Below, one piece after another: positions 7,650-17,209 of a stretch of 64,000 nt of DNA. The notes under the pieces are model-generated. The model had not been told where the DNA came from and made no database searches. It worked only from the letters and a program-made list of their open reading frames with translations. This DNA is from Flavobacteriaceae bacterium (GTDB taxonomy: Bacteria > Bacteroidota > Bacteroidia > Flavobacteriales > Flavobacteriaceae): the NCBI GenBank assembly GCA_013373385.1, contig JABXHX010000019.1, positions 29,304 to 93,303 on the forward strand, in the 5' to 3' direction. Position numbers and translations under genes: made by a program. Every line of letters starts with the position of its first letter. Position 1 is the first letter of the stretch.

Positions 7650-8378
7650 TTAATTTCTATCAATAACTTTTCCTGAGCCAATAGCGCTGCTATCAATTTT
7701 ATCTGGTTTCCCTTTGTAATATATGCTTCCTGAGCCTACTACACTGGCTTTTATTTTATTAGAAACAGTGGTTTTTATATTCCCAGAACCTGCAATACTT
7801 ACATAAGTATTATTGGTTTTTAGTCCATAAGCATTGATGTCTCCAGAACCAGCAACAGAACATTTTAAATCTACAGTTTTTCCTTTTAATTTAATATCTC
7901 CTGAGCCAGCAACACTAATTTTTACTTTTTGAGCATCTACGGCTAGGTCAATATTTCCAGAGCCAGCAACAGAAAAGGCAATATTATCTGAGTTAATAGT
8001 ACTGTTACTGTATATGTCACCTGCACCAGCCAAAGAAACTTTATCTAGTTTTTTATAAGGTACAGTAATCAAAATTTTTTGAGTTCTACTGATACGATAT
8101 CCTTTTTTTACTTTAATTTTTAAGACTCCTCTTTTTACCTTGGTTTCTATATATTTAAGTAAATTTTCTTCTCCTTTTAAAGTGATGTTACCTGTAGTTC
8201 CTTTTACAAGTTCAACATCAAAATTACCAGCTAAGCTTAGACCAGAATAGTTAGTAGTTTTTCTTATTTCGGTGGTTACTTTACCGTTTCCTCTAACTTT
8301 TTTTGTGTTCCACCAACTTTGTGCTTGTACACTAAAGCTTAAGGTTAAAATGATACTTGTTATGATAAGTTTTTTCAT
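7650..8378 (-). CDS. DUF2807 head-GIN-domain exported protein
   Basis: 242 residues from MKKLIITSIILTLSFSVQAQ (signal peptide). I prefer this start to the longer frame beginning at 8423, because that would put 15 hydrophilic residues before the signal peptide and overlap the upstream gene. The mature part is the DUF2807 head-GIN type: FDVELVKGTTGNITLKGEEN, then a run of repeats of the form SVAGSGNI/GSGDIKL/GSGDINAYG/GSGNIKT/GSGSIYYKG, consistent with a right-handed beta-solenoid. No catalytic function is known for the family; roles in adhesion or envelope sensing have been suggested only by its name. Last gene of the sigma/anti-sigma operon. Confidence 0.88.
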   Translation of the reverse strand: MKKLIITSIILTLSFSVQAQSWWNTKKVRGNGKVTTEIRKTTNYSGLSLAGNFDVELVKGTTGNITLKGEENLLKYIETKVKRGVLKIKVKKGYRISRTQKILITVPYKKLDKVSLAGAGDIYSNSTINSDNIAFSVAGSGNIDLAVDAQKVKISVAGSGDIKLKGKTVDLKCSVAGSGDINAYGLKTNNTYVSIAGSGNIKTTVSNKIKASVVGSGSIYYKGKPDKIDSSAIGSGKVIDRN

Positions 8379-8403
8379 GATACTTTTACTGTTTGTTGAA
8401 TTA

Positions 8404-9477
8404 TTATTCTTTGATTCTAACACTTCCGTATTGTGATTTTATTATAAGTTTTGAGTTGTTTTTGCTATTTCCGTAAGTACCTTCGTAGTATTTTTTAGTA
8501 GAATTTCTGATGCTTTTTCTCATATCAACTTTAGCATCATCATATCTAAAACTAGCGTACTGTAAATCAATCATAAAGTTAAAATTACTAGATGGTTTTA
8601 CGCCTATATTTATGCCGGTATATTCACTAGATATTTCAGCTCTTTCAAATCCGTTTGCTAGCTCTTTAATCTTAATTGAACCATAATCTGCATTCAAATG
8701 CAAGTTTTTAGAAACAGTACCTAATCTAATAGTTACGTAGTCTGTATTTCCTTTAATATCTTTTACATCATTAACTGTAATGTTACCGTAATCTGCATTG
8801 AAGTTGACGTTGTTTACAGCTTCAATAGTAATGTTAGAATAATCTGCATTTACTTTAGCATCATCAGTTTTATCAATGGTTAGTTTAGAGTAATCTGCAT
8901 TTACACTTCCACGTTTCATAAAATTAATAGTAGAACTTTTACAGTAGTCTATATTGATGTTGTTAGAAGTATTGTTTAAATCGCCAATAATTAACTTACC
9001 ATAATCGCAATTAATATCAGCAGCACCATCTAATTCATTTAATAAAATACTACCATAGTCATTGCTTAGTTTCACATTGTTAGATACGGGCATTTTAATG
9101 GTGTAATCTATTTGATAGCTAGTATTATTGTTTTTACCCCAAAAACTCCAAGAACTAGAACCTCTTTCAAATTTTGTTTTTGCAGAAACTCTGTTTGAGT
9201 TGCCTTCAAAATCTACATAAATAGTTCTTAGTTTTTTTTCTACCCTACTAGGGTTATTCCCTTTTACAGTAATTTTAACGGTAATTTCTACCCTGTTTTT
9301 GTTCCAGGTTGTAATGTTTATTGCACCATATTTGTTGCTTATGGCAACTGTAGCATCTTTGCTAACGGTATATTCTTTTTTTATCGTTTTACTTTTTTCG
9401 TGCCTTGGTTTTGTGTTGGCTACACTAATTAGCGGAATTAAAAAAAAGAGTACTGTAATTTTAAATATAGATTTCAT
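8404..9477 (-). CDS. DUF4097-type beta-strand-repeat exported protein
   Basis: 357 residues with signal peptide (MKSIFKITVLFFLIPLISVA). After KEYTVSKDATVAISNKYGAI it contains about nine repeats of roughly 20 residues around [NS]ADY[GS]xIxI, for example VNADYSKLTIDKTDD, VNADYSNITIEAVNN, FNADYGNITVNDVKD and LNADYGSIKIKELAN, the signature of the DUF4097/DUF4098 solenoid. It overlaps the anti-sigma-like gene by 17 bases and is followed after 25 bases by the related DUF2807 protein, so these two solenoids are co-expressed under the sigma factor. Function is unknown; a structural or sensory envelope protein is plausible. Confidence 0.87.
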   Translation of the reverse strand: MKSIFKITVLFFLIPLISVANTKPRHEKSKTIKKEYTVSKDATVAISNKYGAINITTWNKNRVEITVKITVKGNNPSRVEKKLRTIYVDFEGNSNRVSAKTKFERGSSSWSFWGKNNNTSYQIDYTIKMPVSNNVKLSNDYGSILLNELDGAADINCDYGKLIIGDLNNTSNNINIDYCKSSTINFMKRGSVNADYSKLTIDKTDDAKVNADYSNITIEAVNNVNFNADYGNITVNDVKDIKGNTDYVTIRLGTVSKNLHLNADYGSIKIKELANGFERAEISSEYTGINIGVKPSSNFNFMIDLQYASFRYDDAKVDMRKSIRNSTKKYYEGTYGNSKNNSKLIIKSQYGSVRIKE

Positions 9478-9991
9478 CGGTATTGTTTTCTTTAAGATTG
9501 TTAATTGTTTCTATTTGTTTTAATACATGTTGTAAAACCTCAATTCTACTTTGATAATTACTTATCATGGCATAAATAACACGTCTGTCATTTGTACTTT
9601 TGTTAAGTTCTATTACCAAATCTTTGTATTTATCTTCTAATATTTCTAATTGATTTAATGCATCTTCAATTACACGTTCATTCTTAGGATTTCTTGCTTT
9701 TTCAATTTTATGAAGCTCTTGTTTTATGGTAGTTACAAAGAAGCTTTCTGTTTCTTGCATTTGTGGCGATACATCTGCTAGTACAATAGGTTGGGTATTA
9801 AAATTTACACCTAAATAAAAGCCAACGATTAAGATTACTGATGCAGCAATGCTCATCCATTTATAAGAGACAATCTGTTTCTTTTTTTTTGGATTGTTCA
9901 AACGCTCTTGAAATCTTTCTAAATGACCGAACCTTGGTTCTGCTACATCAAAATCGGTGGTCTTAAAAAAGTGATTAAACTGATCTTTCAT
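9461..9991 (-). CDS. Membrane-anchored anti-sigma-factor-like protein
   Basis: 176 residues. Residues 1-42 are cytoplasmic and polar (MKDQFNHFFKTTDFDVAEP, GHLERFQERLNNPKKKK), followed by one transmembrane segment at about 46-64 (MSIAASVILIVGFYLGVNF) and a long helical, coiled-coil-like periplasmic part (ESFFVTTIKQELHKIEKARN to IEVLQHVLKQIETINNL). It lies 12 bases downstream of an ECF sigma gene and just upstream of two exported proteins, the usual layout for a regulator holding the sigma factor at the membrane. No zinc-binding HxxxCxxC motif is present, so if it is an anti-sigma factor it belongs to a non-ZAS type. Assignment rests on topology and context. Confidence 0.75.
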   Translation of the reverse strand: MKDQFNHFFKTTDFDVAEPRFGHLERFQERLNNPKKKKQIVSYKWMSIAASVILIVGFYLGVNFNTQPIVLADVSPQMQETESFFVTTIKQELHKIEKARNPKNERVIEDALNQLEILEDKYKDLVIELNKSTNDRRVIYAMISNYQSRIEVLQHVLKQIETINNLKENNTDEIYI

Positions 9992-10003
9992 TTCTTGGTT
10001 TTA

Positions 10004-10582
10004 TTATGCTGTTTGTAAAACAAGCTGTTGTTTTAATTTCTTTTTTGCTCTAGATATGGTGGTTCGTACATTTTCATTGGTAAATCCTAATATTTGTGCG
10101 ATTTCTTCATAATCGTAACCTTCTATTAGGTTTAAACTCAACACAATTCTGTAATTATCTTTTAAAGAATTTAATACCTCTAACACTTTGTTTGCATGTA
10201 ACGAACTATAATCTATAGGCTCTTCATTTACGGTAGAGGTGTTTTTAATGACCTCCATTTTTACATCTTGGTATTTGTTATTTTTTTTTAACTGAGTCAA
10301 ACTCTTGTTAATTACAATTCGTTTTAACCAAGCACCAAAAGTTACTTCTCCAATAAACGTATCTAACTTTGTAAAGGCTGTTAAAAAGGCTTCTTGCATT
10401 ACATCTTCTGCTTCAAACTCATCTTTAAGTATTCTTAAGGATGTATTGTACATTGCTTTGTAATACTGTTTATATATCTGCATTTGTGCAGAAGTATCAC
10501 CTTTTTTGCAGCGTTCTAAAAGTTGGTTACTATGTTGATTTGTATCTTTCACAAAAACGTTTCTATAGTATAGACAATGCAC
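10004..10582 (-). CDS. ECF-type RNA polymerase sigma factor
   Basis: 192 residues at most. Region 2 is EFEAEDVMQEAFLTAFTKLD with the preceding IYKQYYKAMYNTSLRIL, and region 4 is GYDYEEIAQILGFTNENVRT with the RAKKKLKQ tail, giving the normal two-domain sigma-70-related ECF layout. The first ten residues (MHCLYYRNVF) look non-coding in character, and a GTG at 10552 gives VKDTNQHSNQLLERC, a more typical N-terminus; the true start is therefore uncertain. First gene of a four-gene operon whose products are an anti-sigma-like protein and two exported beta-solenoid proteins, which are its probable regulon. I see no clear TAnnTTTG box upstream, which is compatible with autoregulation through a non-housekeeping promoter. 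Confidence 0.92.
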   Translation of the reverse strand: MHCLYYRNVFVKDTNQHSNQLLERCKKGDTSAQMQIYKQYYKAMYNTSLRILKDEFEAEDVMQEAFLTAFTKLDTFIGEVTFGAWLKRIVINKSLTQLKKNNKYQDVKMEVIKNTSTVNEEPIDYSSLHANKVLEVLNSLKDNYRIVLSLNLIEGYDYEEIAQILGFTNENVRTTISRAKKKLKQQLVLQTA

Positions 10583-10777
10583 TTTTTGGTTTGTGACAGT
10601 TCTTTACGATAAAATTACGGTTTTTATAAAATCATTGGCATAACAATTGACTTATTAGAATAGAATCAAAAGGATTTAGAATGTAATTTGCTGAAAATCA
10701 GCAGAATGTAAAAGTAAAAAATCCTTGGGTAAATTTTGAATAAAAGATTAAATGTCAACTTGACAGAAATAGATACT

Positions 10778-13234
10778 ATGAGTAAAGCTAAAATACTTGG
10801 TTTAGACAGTTTGTCGCTTCACAATATGTTAGATGAAGATTCGGAGTTAATTCCGTTAATGACGCCAGAAGATGAAGAGATTATTAATAAAGAAGAGATT
10901 CCTGCAGAATTGCCAATTCTTCCTTTAAGAAATACCGTGCTTTTTCCTGGAGTAGTAATTCCAATTACAGCAGGTAGAGATGCTTCTATCCAATTAATTA
11001 AAGATGCTAATGCTGGAGATAAAATATTGGGTGTGGTAGCGCAAAAAAATCCTGAAGTAGAAAATCCTACAGAAAATGATATCTATAAAATCGGAGTGGT
11101 TGCTCAGATTTTACGCGTCTTAAAAATGCCTGATGGAAATACAACTGTAATTATCCAAGGTAAAAAACGTTTTGAGGTTAATCAAATCGTGCAAAACGAA
11201 CCATATTTAAAAGCCACTACTAAAGAGGCTTTGGAAGATAGAACTGATGAATTCAATAAAGAGTTTGATGCCATTATAGATTCTATTAAAGAACAAGCAC
11301 TGCAGATTATTAAAATCAATCCAATGCTGCCTTCAGAAGCTTCGTTTGCTATTAAAAACATTCAGAGCAATTCTTTTTTAGTGAATTTTATTTCATCAAA
11401 TATGGATTTGAATGTAAAAGAAAAGCAAGAATTATTAGAACAATACAATCTCAAAGAACGTGCATTATTAACCTTAAAACGTTTAAATAAAGAGTTACAG
11501 CGTTTAGAGCTAAAGAATGATATACAATCTAAAACGCGTTCTGATATGGATCAGCAGCAACGTGAGTATTATTTACATCAACAATTAAAAACCATTCAAG
11601 AAGAATTAGGAGGCGTTTCTAACGATCAAGAATTGGAAGAAATGCGTATAAAATCTAAAGGAAAAAAATGGAATAAAGATGTTGCAGAGACTTTTGACAA
11701 AGAGTTGGGAAGATTAAAAAGGATGAACCCACAAATGGCAGAATATGGTGTGCAACGTAGCTATTTAGAGTTGATGCTTGAGCTGCCTTGGGGAGAATAT
11801 TCTGAGGATAAATTTGATTTAAAAAGAGCGCAAAAGATTTTAGATAGAGATCATTTTGGATTAGAGAAAGTAAAGGAAAGAATCATTGAACACTTAGCAG
11901 TGTTAAAGCTAAAAGGAGATATGAAATCGCCAATTATTTGTTTGTATGGACCTCCGGGGGTAGGAAAAACGTCTCTTGGTAAATCTGTTGCTGAGTCTTT
12001 AGGAAGAAAATATGTGCGAATGTCTTTAGGTGGATTACGTGATGAAGCAGAAATTCGCGGACATAGAAAAACCTATATCGGTGCAATGCCTGGTAGGTTG
12101 ATTCAGAACTTAAAAAAAGCAGGTACCTCGAATCCTGTTTTTGTATTAGATGAAATTGATAAGTTAAGTGCAAGTCATCAAGGAGATCCATCTTCTGCAA
12201 TGTTAGAAGTTTTAGACCCTGAGCAAAATACAGAATTTTATGACAACTATTTAGAGGTTGGTTTTGATCTTTCTAAAGTGCTATTTATTGCTACAGCAAA
12301 TAACCTAGGAGAAATTCCATGGGCGTTGCGCGATAGAATGGAGATTATTAATGTTACGGGTTATACTATTGAAGAGAAGATAGAAATCGCTAAAAAACAT
12401 CTATTACCAAAGCAACTAAAAGAGCATGGTTTAACAACGAAAGATTTAAAGCTAGGAAAATCTCAAATAGAAAAAATAGTAGAAGGCTATACAAGAGAGT
12501 CTGGTGTACGTGGCTTAGAAAAGCAAGTAGCAAAAGTTGTGCGCTATGCAGCAAAATCTATTGCAATGGAGCAAGTGTATAATGTAACCCTAACGAATGA
12601 AGATATTGTATCTATTTTAGGACCAGCCAGATTAGAAAGAGATAAATATGAAAATAATGGCGTAGCGGGTGTGGTTACAGGATTGGCATGGACAAGCGTT
12701 GGTGGAGATATCTTGTTTATTGAATCTATTTTATCGAAGGGAAAAGGAAATCTAAGTATTACAGGGAACTTAGGTAAGGTAATGAAAGAATCTGCAACTA
12801 TTGCGATGGAGTATATTAAGGCAAATGCAGAAGAGTTTGGAGTTGATACTGGTATTTTAGAAAATTACAACGTACATATTCACGTACCCGAAGGTGCTAC
12901 ACCAAAGGATGGTCCTAGTGCTGGAGTAACTATGTTAACTTCGTTAGTTTCATTATTTACACAGCGTAAAGTAAAAAGTAAATTAGCAATGACTGGTGAA
13001 ATTACATTGCGTGGAAAGGTATTGCCAGTTGGCGGAATCAAAGAAAAAATATTGGCTGCGAAAAGAGCAAATATTAAAGAAATTATTTTGTGTGAAGAGA
13101 ATAAAAAAGATGTGTTAGAAATTAAAGCATCTTATTTAAAAGGATTGCAATTTTATTACGTGTCTGAAATGCACGAAGTAATTGATATTGCTTTGACAAA
13201 ACAAAAAGTAAAGAATGCTAAGAAATTAGTGTAA
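10778..13234 (+). CDS. lon: ATP-dependent protease Lon
   Basis: 818 residues from ATG 10778 ([20 protein letters not shown]). The longer frame from TTG 10736 runs through a likely promoter box (AAATTTTG, one mismatch) and is not preferred. Cytoplasmic homohexameric protease that degrades misfolded and regulatory proteins. Lon N-terminal substrate domain from about residue 45 ([20 protein letters not shown]), coiled linker ([19 protein letters not shown]), AAA+ domain with Walker [10 protein letters not shown] near 390 and Walker [11 protein letters not shown], and the C-terminal S16 protease domain with catalytic serine in DGPSAGVT (about 713) and lysine in [12 protein letters not shown]. Full length for bacterial LonA. 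Single-gene unit with its own terminator. Confidence 0.97.
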   Translation: MSKAKILGLDSLSLHNMLDEDSELIPLMTPEDEEIINKEEIPAELPILPLRNTVLFPGVVIPITAGRDASIQLIKDANAGDKILGVVAQKNPEVENPTENDIYKIGVVAQILRVLKMPDGNTTVIIQGKKRFEVNQIVQNEPYLKATTKEALEDRTDEFNKEFDAIIDSIKEQALQIIKINPMLPSEASFAIKNIQSNSFLVNFISSNMDLNVKEKQELLEQYNLKERALLTLKRLNKELQRLELKNDIQSKTRSDMDQQQREYYLHQQLKTIQEELGGVSNDQELEEMRIKSKGKKWNKDVAETFDKELGRLKRMNPQMAEYGVQRSYLELMLELPWGEYSEDKFDLKRAQKILDRDHFGLEKVKERIIEHLAVLKLKGDMKSPIICLYGPPGVGKTSLGKSVAESLGRKYVRMSLGGLRDEAEIRGHRKTYIGAMPGRLIQNLKKAGTSNPVFVLDEIDKLSASHQGDPSSAMLEVLDPEQNTEFYDNYLEVGFDLSKVLFIATANNLGEIPWALRDRMEIINVTGYTIEEKIEIAKKHLLPKQLKEHGLTTKDLKLGKSQIEKIVEGYTRESGVRGLEKQVAKVVRYAAKSIAMEQVYNVTLTNEDIVSILGPARLERDKYENNGVAGVVTGLAWTSVGGDILFIESILSKGKGNLSITGNLGKVMKESATIAMEYIKANAEEFGVDTGILENYNVHIHVPEGATPKDGPSAGVTMLTSLVSLFTQRKVKSKLAMTGEITLRGKVLPVGGIKEKILAAKRANIKEIILCEENKKDVLEIKASYLKGLQFYYVSEMHEVIDIALTKQKVKNAKKLV

Positions 13235-13251
13235 CTAGAGGTAGTAATTCT

Positions 13252-13291
13252 AAAATCCCTTTAAGACGAAATGTTTTAAAGGGATTTTTTT
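13252..13291. terminator. Terminator between lon and the receptor gene
   Basis: AAAATCCCTTTAA pairs with TTAAAGGGATTTT across an 11-base loop, followed by a T run. The flanking A and T tracts allow it to work for the convergent genes on both strands. Confidence 0.88.
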
Positions 13292-13296
13292 ATGAA

Positions 13297-15687
13297 TTAA
13301 AAAACGGTACTGCTACCAGAAGTTTCATTTTTTTCTCTATACTTTCTACGTAAAGCTTTGTTTTTTCCGCTTCCAAAACTGTAATTAAACCCGATGTATA
13401 CAGAATTGAGTTCTAAATTATAAGCACCTTTTTGAGGAAAAGGATTCGTTGATGTATAGCGAAAGTTGACTGTATTAAAAATATCGGTTCCTCTTAGAGT
13501 TAAAGCACCTCGCCCGTCTAAAATACTTAAACTTGCAGCTGCATTAATCATAAAATAAGGAGCTACAATAAATTGTACATTTTTATTTTCTCCACTATAG
13601 CTTCCAGAAAGTTGAAATCTAATTTTTTTTGATAGTTTAAAGCTATTGCTAACTCTAGCTTTAAATCGGGTGTTTTTAACGGTATTAAATTGATTGTTAA
13701 CAACACCTTCACTGTTTTGTTCATACAGGTCAAAACCGGGTCTAATAGACCACCATTTTGTAGCTTTAACACTACCAGACAATTCAATTCCGTAGTTGTT
13801 GGCAGTCTTGTAATTTGTGTATGAAATAATTTGTTTGTCTGGGTTAGAAGCATCAGCAAAAATTACCCGACCAATTTTATCAGAAATGCTTCTGTAAAAT
13901 GTTCCAAAAGTAATATACCCTTTAGAAAACGATGCAGTATAGTTTAACTCATATGAGTTTGTAAACTGAGGTTTTAAATTTTTATTTCCGACAGATAATG
14001 TCAATGGTGAAGCCCATTCTATAATTGGAGAAACTTGTATAATTGAAGGTCTGTCTACTCTACGGCTATAACCTAATTGAAACTGATTTTTATCAGAATA
14101 ACTATATGTAATATAGGCAGAAGGATAGACGCTAAAAATATTATCTGAATAAGTTTTTGGATTTGTAAGTTGTGTATTTGTGTACACTCCGTTTACTCTA
14201 AATTGCTCAAGACGAACTCCTGTCTGTAACGAGATTTTATTAAAATTTTGACTGTAATTTACGTACCCAGAGTAGGTATGTCTGTCGTATTTAAAATCTG
14301 TATTACCTACTGGGATACTAGAAATTTCCTGATTGGTGGTGATTTTATTTAAGGTGTTGTTTATTCTTGCTTCCACACCAAGTTCTAGTTTTCCGTTGTT
14401 ACTAAGGCTATTCACATAATCAATATTAACTAGCCACGTACTATCATCATTTACAATACTATTGTTGTAATTATACTCTTTTGAACTTGGATTTTGTAAT
14501 TCTTTAAAGGTATCTTCATCAGGGTTTTTAGTACTGATGTAATTAAACTCAATTTCTATAGATGATCCTTTTTTCTTTAAATCTTTTTTAAAATCTATAT
14601 TGTATGTTTTTTCAGAAATATCAAATATTGCAAGGTTAGGAGAATGAAAAATTAAATTTTGATTTTCAAAAATTTTAGTTTCTGTAGAAAAATCAGTTTT
14701 AATAAAGTTCTGTGAAGTATAGAATGATAGTGTGTTGCTTTTACTTAAAAAGAGATCTGCACCAACTTTTAGGTAGTGTGCTAAACTTCTGTCTAAAAAG
14801 TCGAAATTTTGCAAAGCATCTTTGTCAGTTCTTTCAAGTTTACTGCCAGTTTCATAATCCCCCCAATCCAATCCGTAATTTCCATAAAAATTAACTTTTC
14901 CTATTTTATAGTTCATGTTAATTGAGTTTGTTGGGCGTGTATTTTTACTGTGTTTTGCACCAACCGAAATAGACCCATTAAAACCAATAGATGTATTCTT
15001 TTTTAAAACAATATTAATGATACCGCTCATGCCTTCTGGATTGTATTTTGCAGATGGGTTTGTAATCAGTTCAATTTTCTTTACTAAAGAAGAAGGTATC
15101 TGTTTTAGGGCTTGCGAAGCTTTTAAGTTAGAGGGTTTGCCATCTATTAACACACGAACATTTTCATTTCCTCTTAAGCTGATACTCCCTGATAAATAAT
15201 CTACATTTACAGATGGGACACTTTCTAACATTTCTAAAGAGTTAGCACCCGTAACTTCTAGATCTTTGCCAATAAGAATCACCTTTCTATCTATTTTTTG
15301 GACAATTGTTGAGGTGTTTGTTTCTAGGGTTACTTCATCTAAGTTTGTGCTATCTTCTATTAAAAGTAACGTTTCTATATTGTGTTTTTGCAGATTTTTA
15401 GATAACTCAATTGTTTTATAAATACTTTTATACCCTATAAAATGCACTTCTACAAAAATAGTTTTTAAGGGTAGATTTTTTACTGTAAATAACCCTTTAT
15501 TATTAGTGATGCTACCAGTGATGATTTGCTTGTGAGTGTTTCTACAAACAATATTTACGTAAGGGATAGCTACTTTTGTTTTAGCATCAATAACTTTCCC
15601 CTTAATAATACCTAACTTTGTTTTTGTTGTTTGAGTGTACCCACTAAGTTGATTAAGTAAAAAGAGAATTACGAATAGTTTCTTCAT
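13297..15687 (-). CDS. TonB-dependent-receptor-like outer membrane beta-barrel protein
   Basis: 796 residues. Signal peptide 1-19 (MKKLFVILFLLNQLSGYTQ); CarboxypepD_reg-like domain about 25-105 (IIKGKVIDAKTKVAIPYVNI); a plug-like domain about 130-235 (LEMLESVPSVNVDYLSGSIS, VRVLIDGKPSNL, YNPEGMSGIINIVLKKN); then a long barrel ending with VYIGFNYSFGSGKNKALRRKYREK. The barrel fits the outer-membrane-beta-barrel family (PF14905) that is related to TonB receptors. The last 20 residues extend past the final strand, so it lacks a typical terminal aromatic residue, although the protein does end in Phe. No clear TonB box is visible. Substrate unknown; no SusD partner is next to it. The promoter carries a striking twin palindrome (see separate entry), suggesting specific regulation. 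Confidence 0.9.
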   Translation of the reverse strand: MKKLFVILFLLNQLSGYTQTTKTKLGIIKGKVIDAKTKVAIPYVNIVCRNTHKQIITGSITNNKGLFTVKNLPLKTIFVEVHFIGYKSIYKTIELSKNLQKHNIETLLLIEDSTNLDEVTLETNTSTIVQKIDRKVILIGKDLEVTGANSLEMLESVPSVNVDYLSGSISLRGNENVRVLIDGKPSNLKASQALKQIPSSLVKKIELITNPSAKYNPEGMSGIINIVLKKNTSIGFNGSISVGAKHSKNTRPTNSINMNYKIGKVNFYGNYGLDWGDYETGSKLERTDKDALQNFDFLDRSLAHYLKVGADLFLSKSNTLSFYTSQNFIKTDFSTETKIFENQNLIFHSPNLAIFDISEKTYNIDFKKDLKKKGSSIEIEFNYISTKNPDEDTFKELQNPSSKEYNYNNSIVNDDSTWLVNIDYVNSLSNNGKLELGVEARINNTLNKITTNQEISSIPVGNTDFKYDRHTYSGYVNYSQNFNKISLQTGVRLEQFRVNGVYTNTQLTNPKTYSDNIFSVYPSAYITYSYSDKNQFQLGYSRRVDRPSIIQVSPIIEWASPLTLSVGNKNLKPQFTNSYELNYTASFSKGYITFGTFYRSISDKIGRVIFADASNPDKQIISYTNYKTANNYGIELSGSVKATKWWSIRPGFDLYEQNSEGVVNNQFNTVKNTRFKARVSNSFKLSKKIRFQLSGSYSGENKNVQFIVAPYFMINAAASLSILDGRGALTLRGTDIFNTVNFRYTSTNPFPQKGAYNLELNSVYIGFNYSFGSGKNKALRRKYREKNETSGSSTVF

Positions 15688-15706
15688 AGTAAGTTAAATT
15701 TTTTGG

Positions 15707-15714
15707 CAAAGATA
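15707..15714 (-). promoter_or_regulatory. Receptor gene promoter, -7 box
   Basis: Minus-strand TATCTTTG (plus-strand CAAAGATA), a perfect TAnnTTTG match, 19 bases before the receptor ATG at 15687. Confidence 0.82.
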
Positions 15715-15736
15715 AGTTAAGAAATAAAGCAATACA

Positions 15737-15778
15737 ATCACTGAAAACCGTGATTTTGGCATCACCGAAAACTGTGAT
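15737..15778. promoter_or_regulatory. Twin palindromic operator-like sites upstream of the receptor
   Basis: Two 18-base imperfect palindromes, ATCACTGAAAACCGTGAT (15737-15754) and ATCACCGAAAACTGTGAT (15761-15778), differ by only two bases and are spaced 24 bases start to start. Both share the half-sites ATCAC and GTGAT around a GAAAAC core. The nearer copy begins 22 bases upstream of the -7 box, covering the -33 region; the farther copy is upstream of it. This is the geometry of a regulator binding site, most likely for an activator. No regulator gene is adjacent. Confidence 0.7.
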
Positions 15779-15913
15779 GGTAAAAACATATTTTATGTAA
15801 CTAATATCAAAAAATGTATTATACAGTAAACAATTATAATTAATTTCTAAATTCTCATGGAATTTTTTGAACTAAAAAACATAATAGCTGTATGTGTTAA
15901 TGAATAATTATTT

Positions 15914-17194
15914 TTATTCAATATATTTTGTTTTTGAGTCAATTAACCAAGAATAGTCAGTAGGATCGTTTTTATGTGTTTCAATAAAACTACTTTTTGA
16001 TGGAGAATGTTCTATCCATGTTTTACCTCCATCTGTTGTTCTAAAAAAAATGTCTTTCCTAATTAATGGATTCACATTGATAAAATTATATTTAAATAAA
16101 ATACCTGTATTTTTATTAAAAAACTTTATTTTATCAATATCACCTTCATAAATTTTATTCCATGTGTCTCCAAAGTTTTCTGATTTGTAGATTGTATTCT
16201 CAACTTTTAGATAGCCAATATTGTTAAAAAACGATGGGGCTTTACTTGTTTTCTGATTAAAACTATTATGTATAATTTTTCCGTGATCAATTTTAACAAG
16301 ATAATTAGTATTGTGTAGAGTAAGATAGATTAGATTTTCGTGTATAGCGATAAAGTCAGCAATTTCTTTCCTTCCAAAGGGTAAAGTACTTAAGTCAGGA
16401 AAATGATCATAAATATTTTTAATTGTTTTGTTATTTGCAACAAAAAACATTTCATTGTTGTCGTTTAAGTAATAACCATTCTTATTTGAGAAAAATTTCA
16501 TTTTTCTTACTTTTTTAGATGAATATGTACTGCCAATTTGGAATACAGGTTTAAAGTCTTTTCCTTCATTTATTGAATAATACATGTTAATTTTTTGAAC
16601 TCCAGTCGATGTACTATACTCAGATATACACGCCCAAAAATTGTTTTGATCTAGGTAGTAAATAGAGCTAACATAAGAATTATCTGGTCCACTGTAGATT
16701 TCATCCCAGTTGTAAAAGCCATTTGTAGATTTGTAAATTTTACCTTTACTAAAACCAAATGCTAAATTATGATTAATAACTTGATATTGATTGGTAAAAA
16801 AATCTCTATTATGCTTTAAAGCAATAATGCCATAATAATCTAAATTAAATACTGTGTTAAATTTTTCATCATTACCATAATCACTATTACTAACTTTTAG
16901 ATTAATTTTATGATGTGTTAATTGTGGAACAGATATTTTTGACTTTACATCATTATGCGAGATAAAATTGTAATATTCAGATTTTCTATTATAAAATGAA
17001 AAGTCTGTATTTTCATGCATAAAATTTACTTGTATACCTTTGTGTAGGTTTTTACCAGTTAAAGTTATTGTATCTCCATATTTAACTCTTTTTGGTGTAA
17101 CATCTATTATTTCAGTTTTAGTGCTTGGTAAAACTTGATTATCTTTTGAACAAGAAATTAAAATGATACATGAAATAAAAATGATCTTTTTCAT
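15914..17194 (-). CDS. Lipoprotein with IPT/TIG domain and BNR (Asp-box) repeats
   Basis: 426 residues. Lipobox IFISCIILISC gives acylation at about Cys15. Residues 27-110 read as an IPT/TIG immunoglobulin-like domain (IDVTPKRVKYGDTITLTGKN). The rest is a sortilin/BNR-type beta-propeller with recognisable Asp-boxes: YKSTNGFYNWDEI, KSENFGDTWNKI and FRTTDGGKTWIEH. Such proteins occur as surface or periplasmic lipoproteins in Bacteroidota, some on carbohydrate-related loci, but there are no glycosidase catalytic residues I can point to. It is the last gene of the def/DUF5606/mazG/SDR run (15-base gap to the SDR). Its codon use looks more AT-rich than its neighbours, hinting at a later addition. 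Function unknown. Confidence 0.8.
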   Translation of the reverse strand: MKKIIFISCIILISCSKDNQVLPSTKTEIIDVTPKRVKYGDTITLTGKNLHKGIQVNFMHENTDFSFYNRKSEYYNFISHNDVKSKISVPQLTHHKINLKVSNSDYGNDEKFNTVFNLDYYGIIALKHNRDFFTNQYQVINHNLAFGFSKGKIYKSTNGFYNWDEIYSGPDNSYVSSIYYLDQNNFWACISEYSTSTGVQKINMYYSINEGKDFKPVFQIGSTYSSKKVRKMKFFSNKNGYYLNDNNEMFFVANNKTIKNIYDHFPDLSTLPFGRKEIADFIAIHENLIYLTLHNTNYLVKIDHGKIIHNSFNQKTSKAPSFFNNIGYLKVENTIYKSENFGDTWNKIYEGDIDKIKFFNKNTGILFKYNFINVNPLIRKDIFFRTTDGGKTWIEHSPSKSSFIETHKNDPTDYSWLIDSKTKYIE

Positions 17195-17209
17195 ATTAAT
17201 TGTATTTTT

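Noticed and set aside
8379..8423. N-terminal extension of the DUF2807 protein to 8423
   Set aside because: Adds 15 polar residues before a typical signal peptide and overlaps the upstream coding region; MKKLIIT at 8378 is the natural start.
10736..10777. TTG start for lon 42 bases before the ATG
   Set aside because: This region holds the likely promoter box and the added residues are not part of the Lon family.
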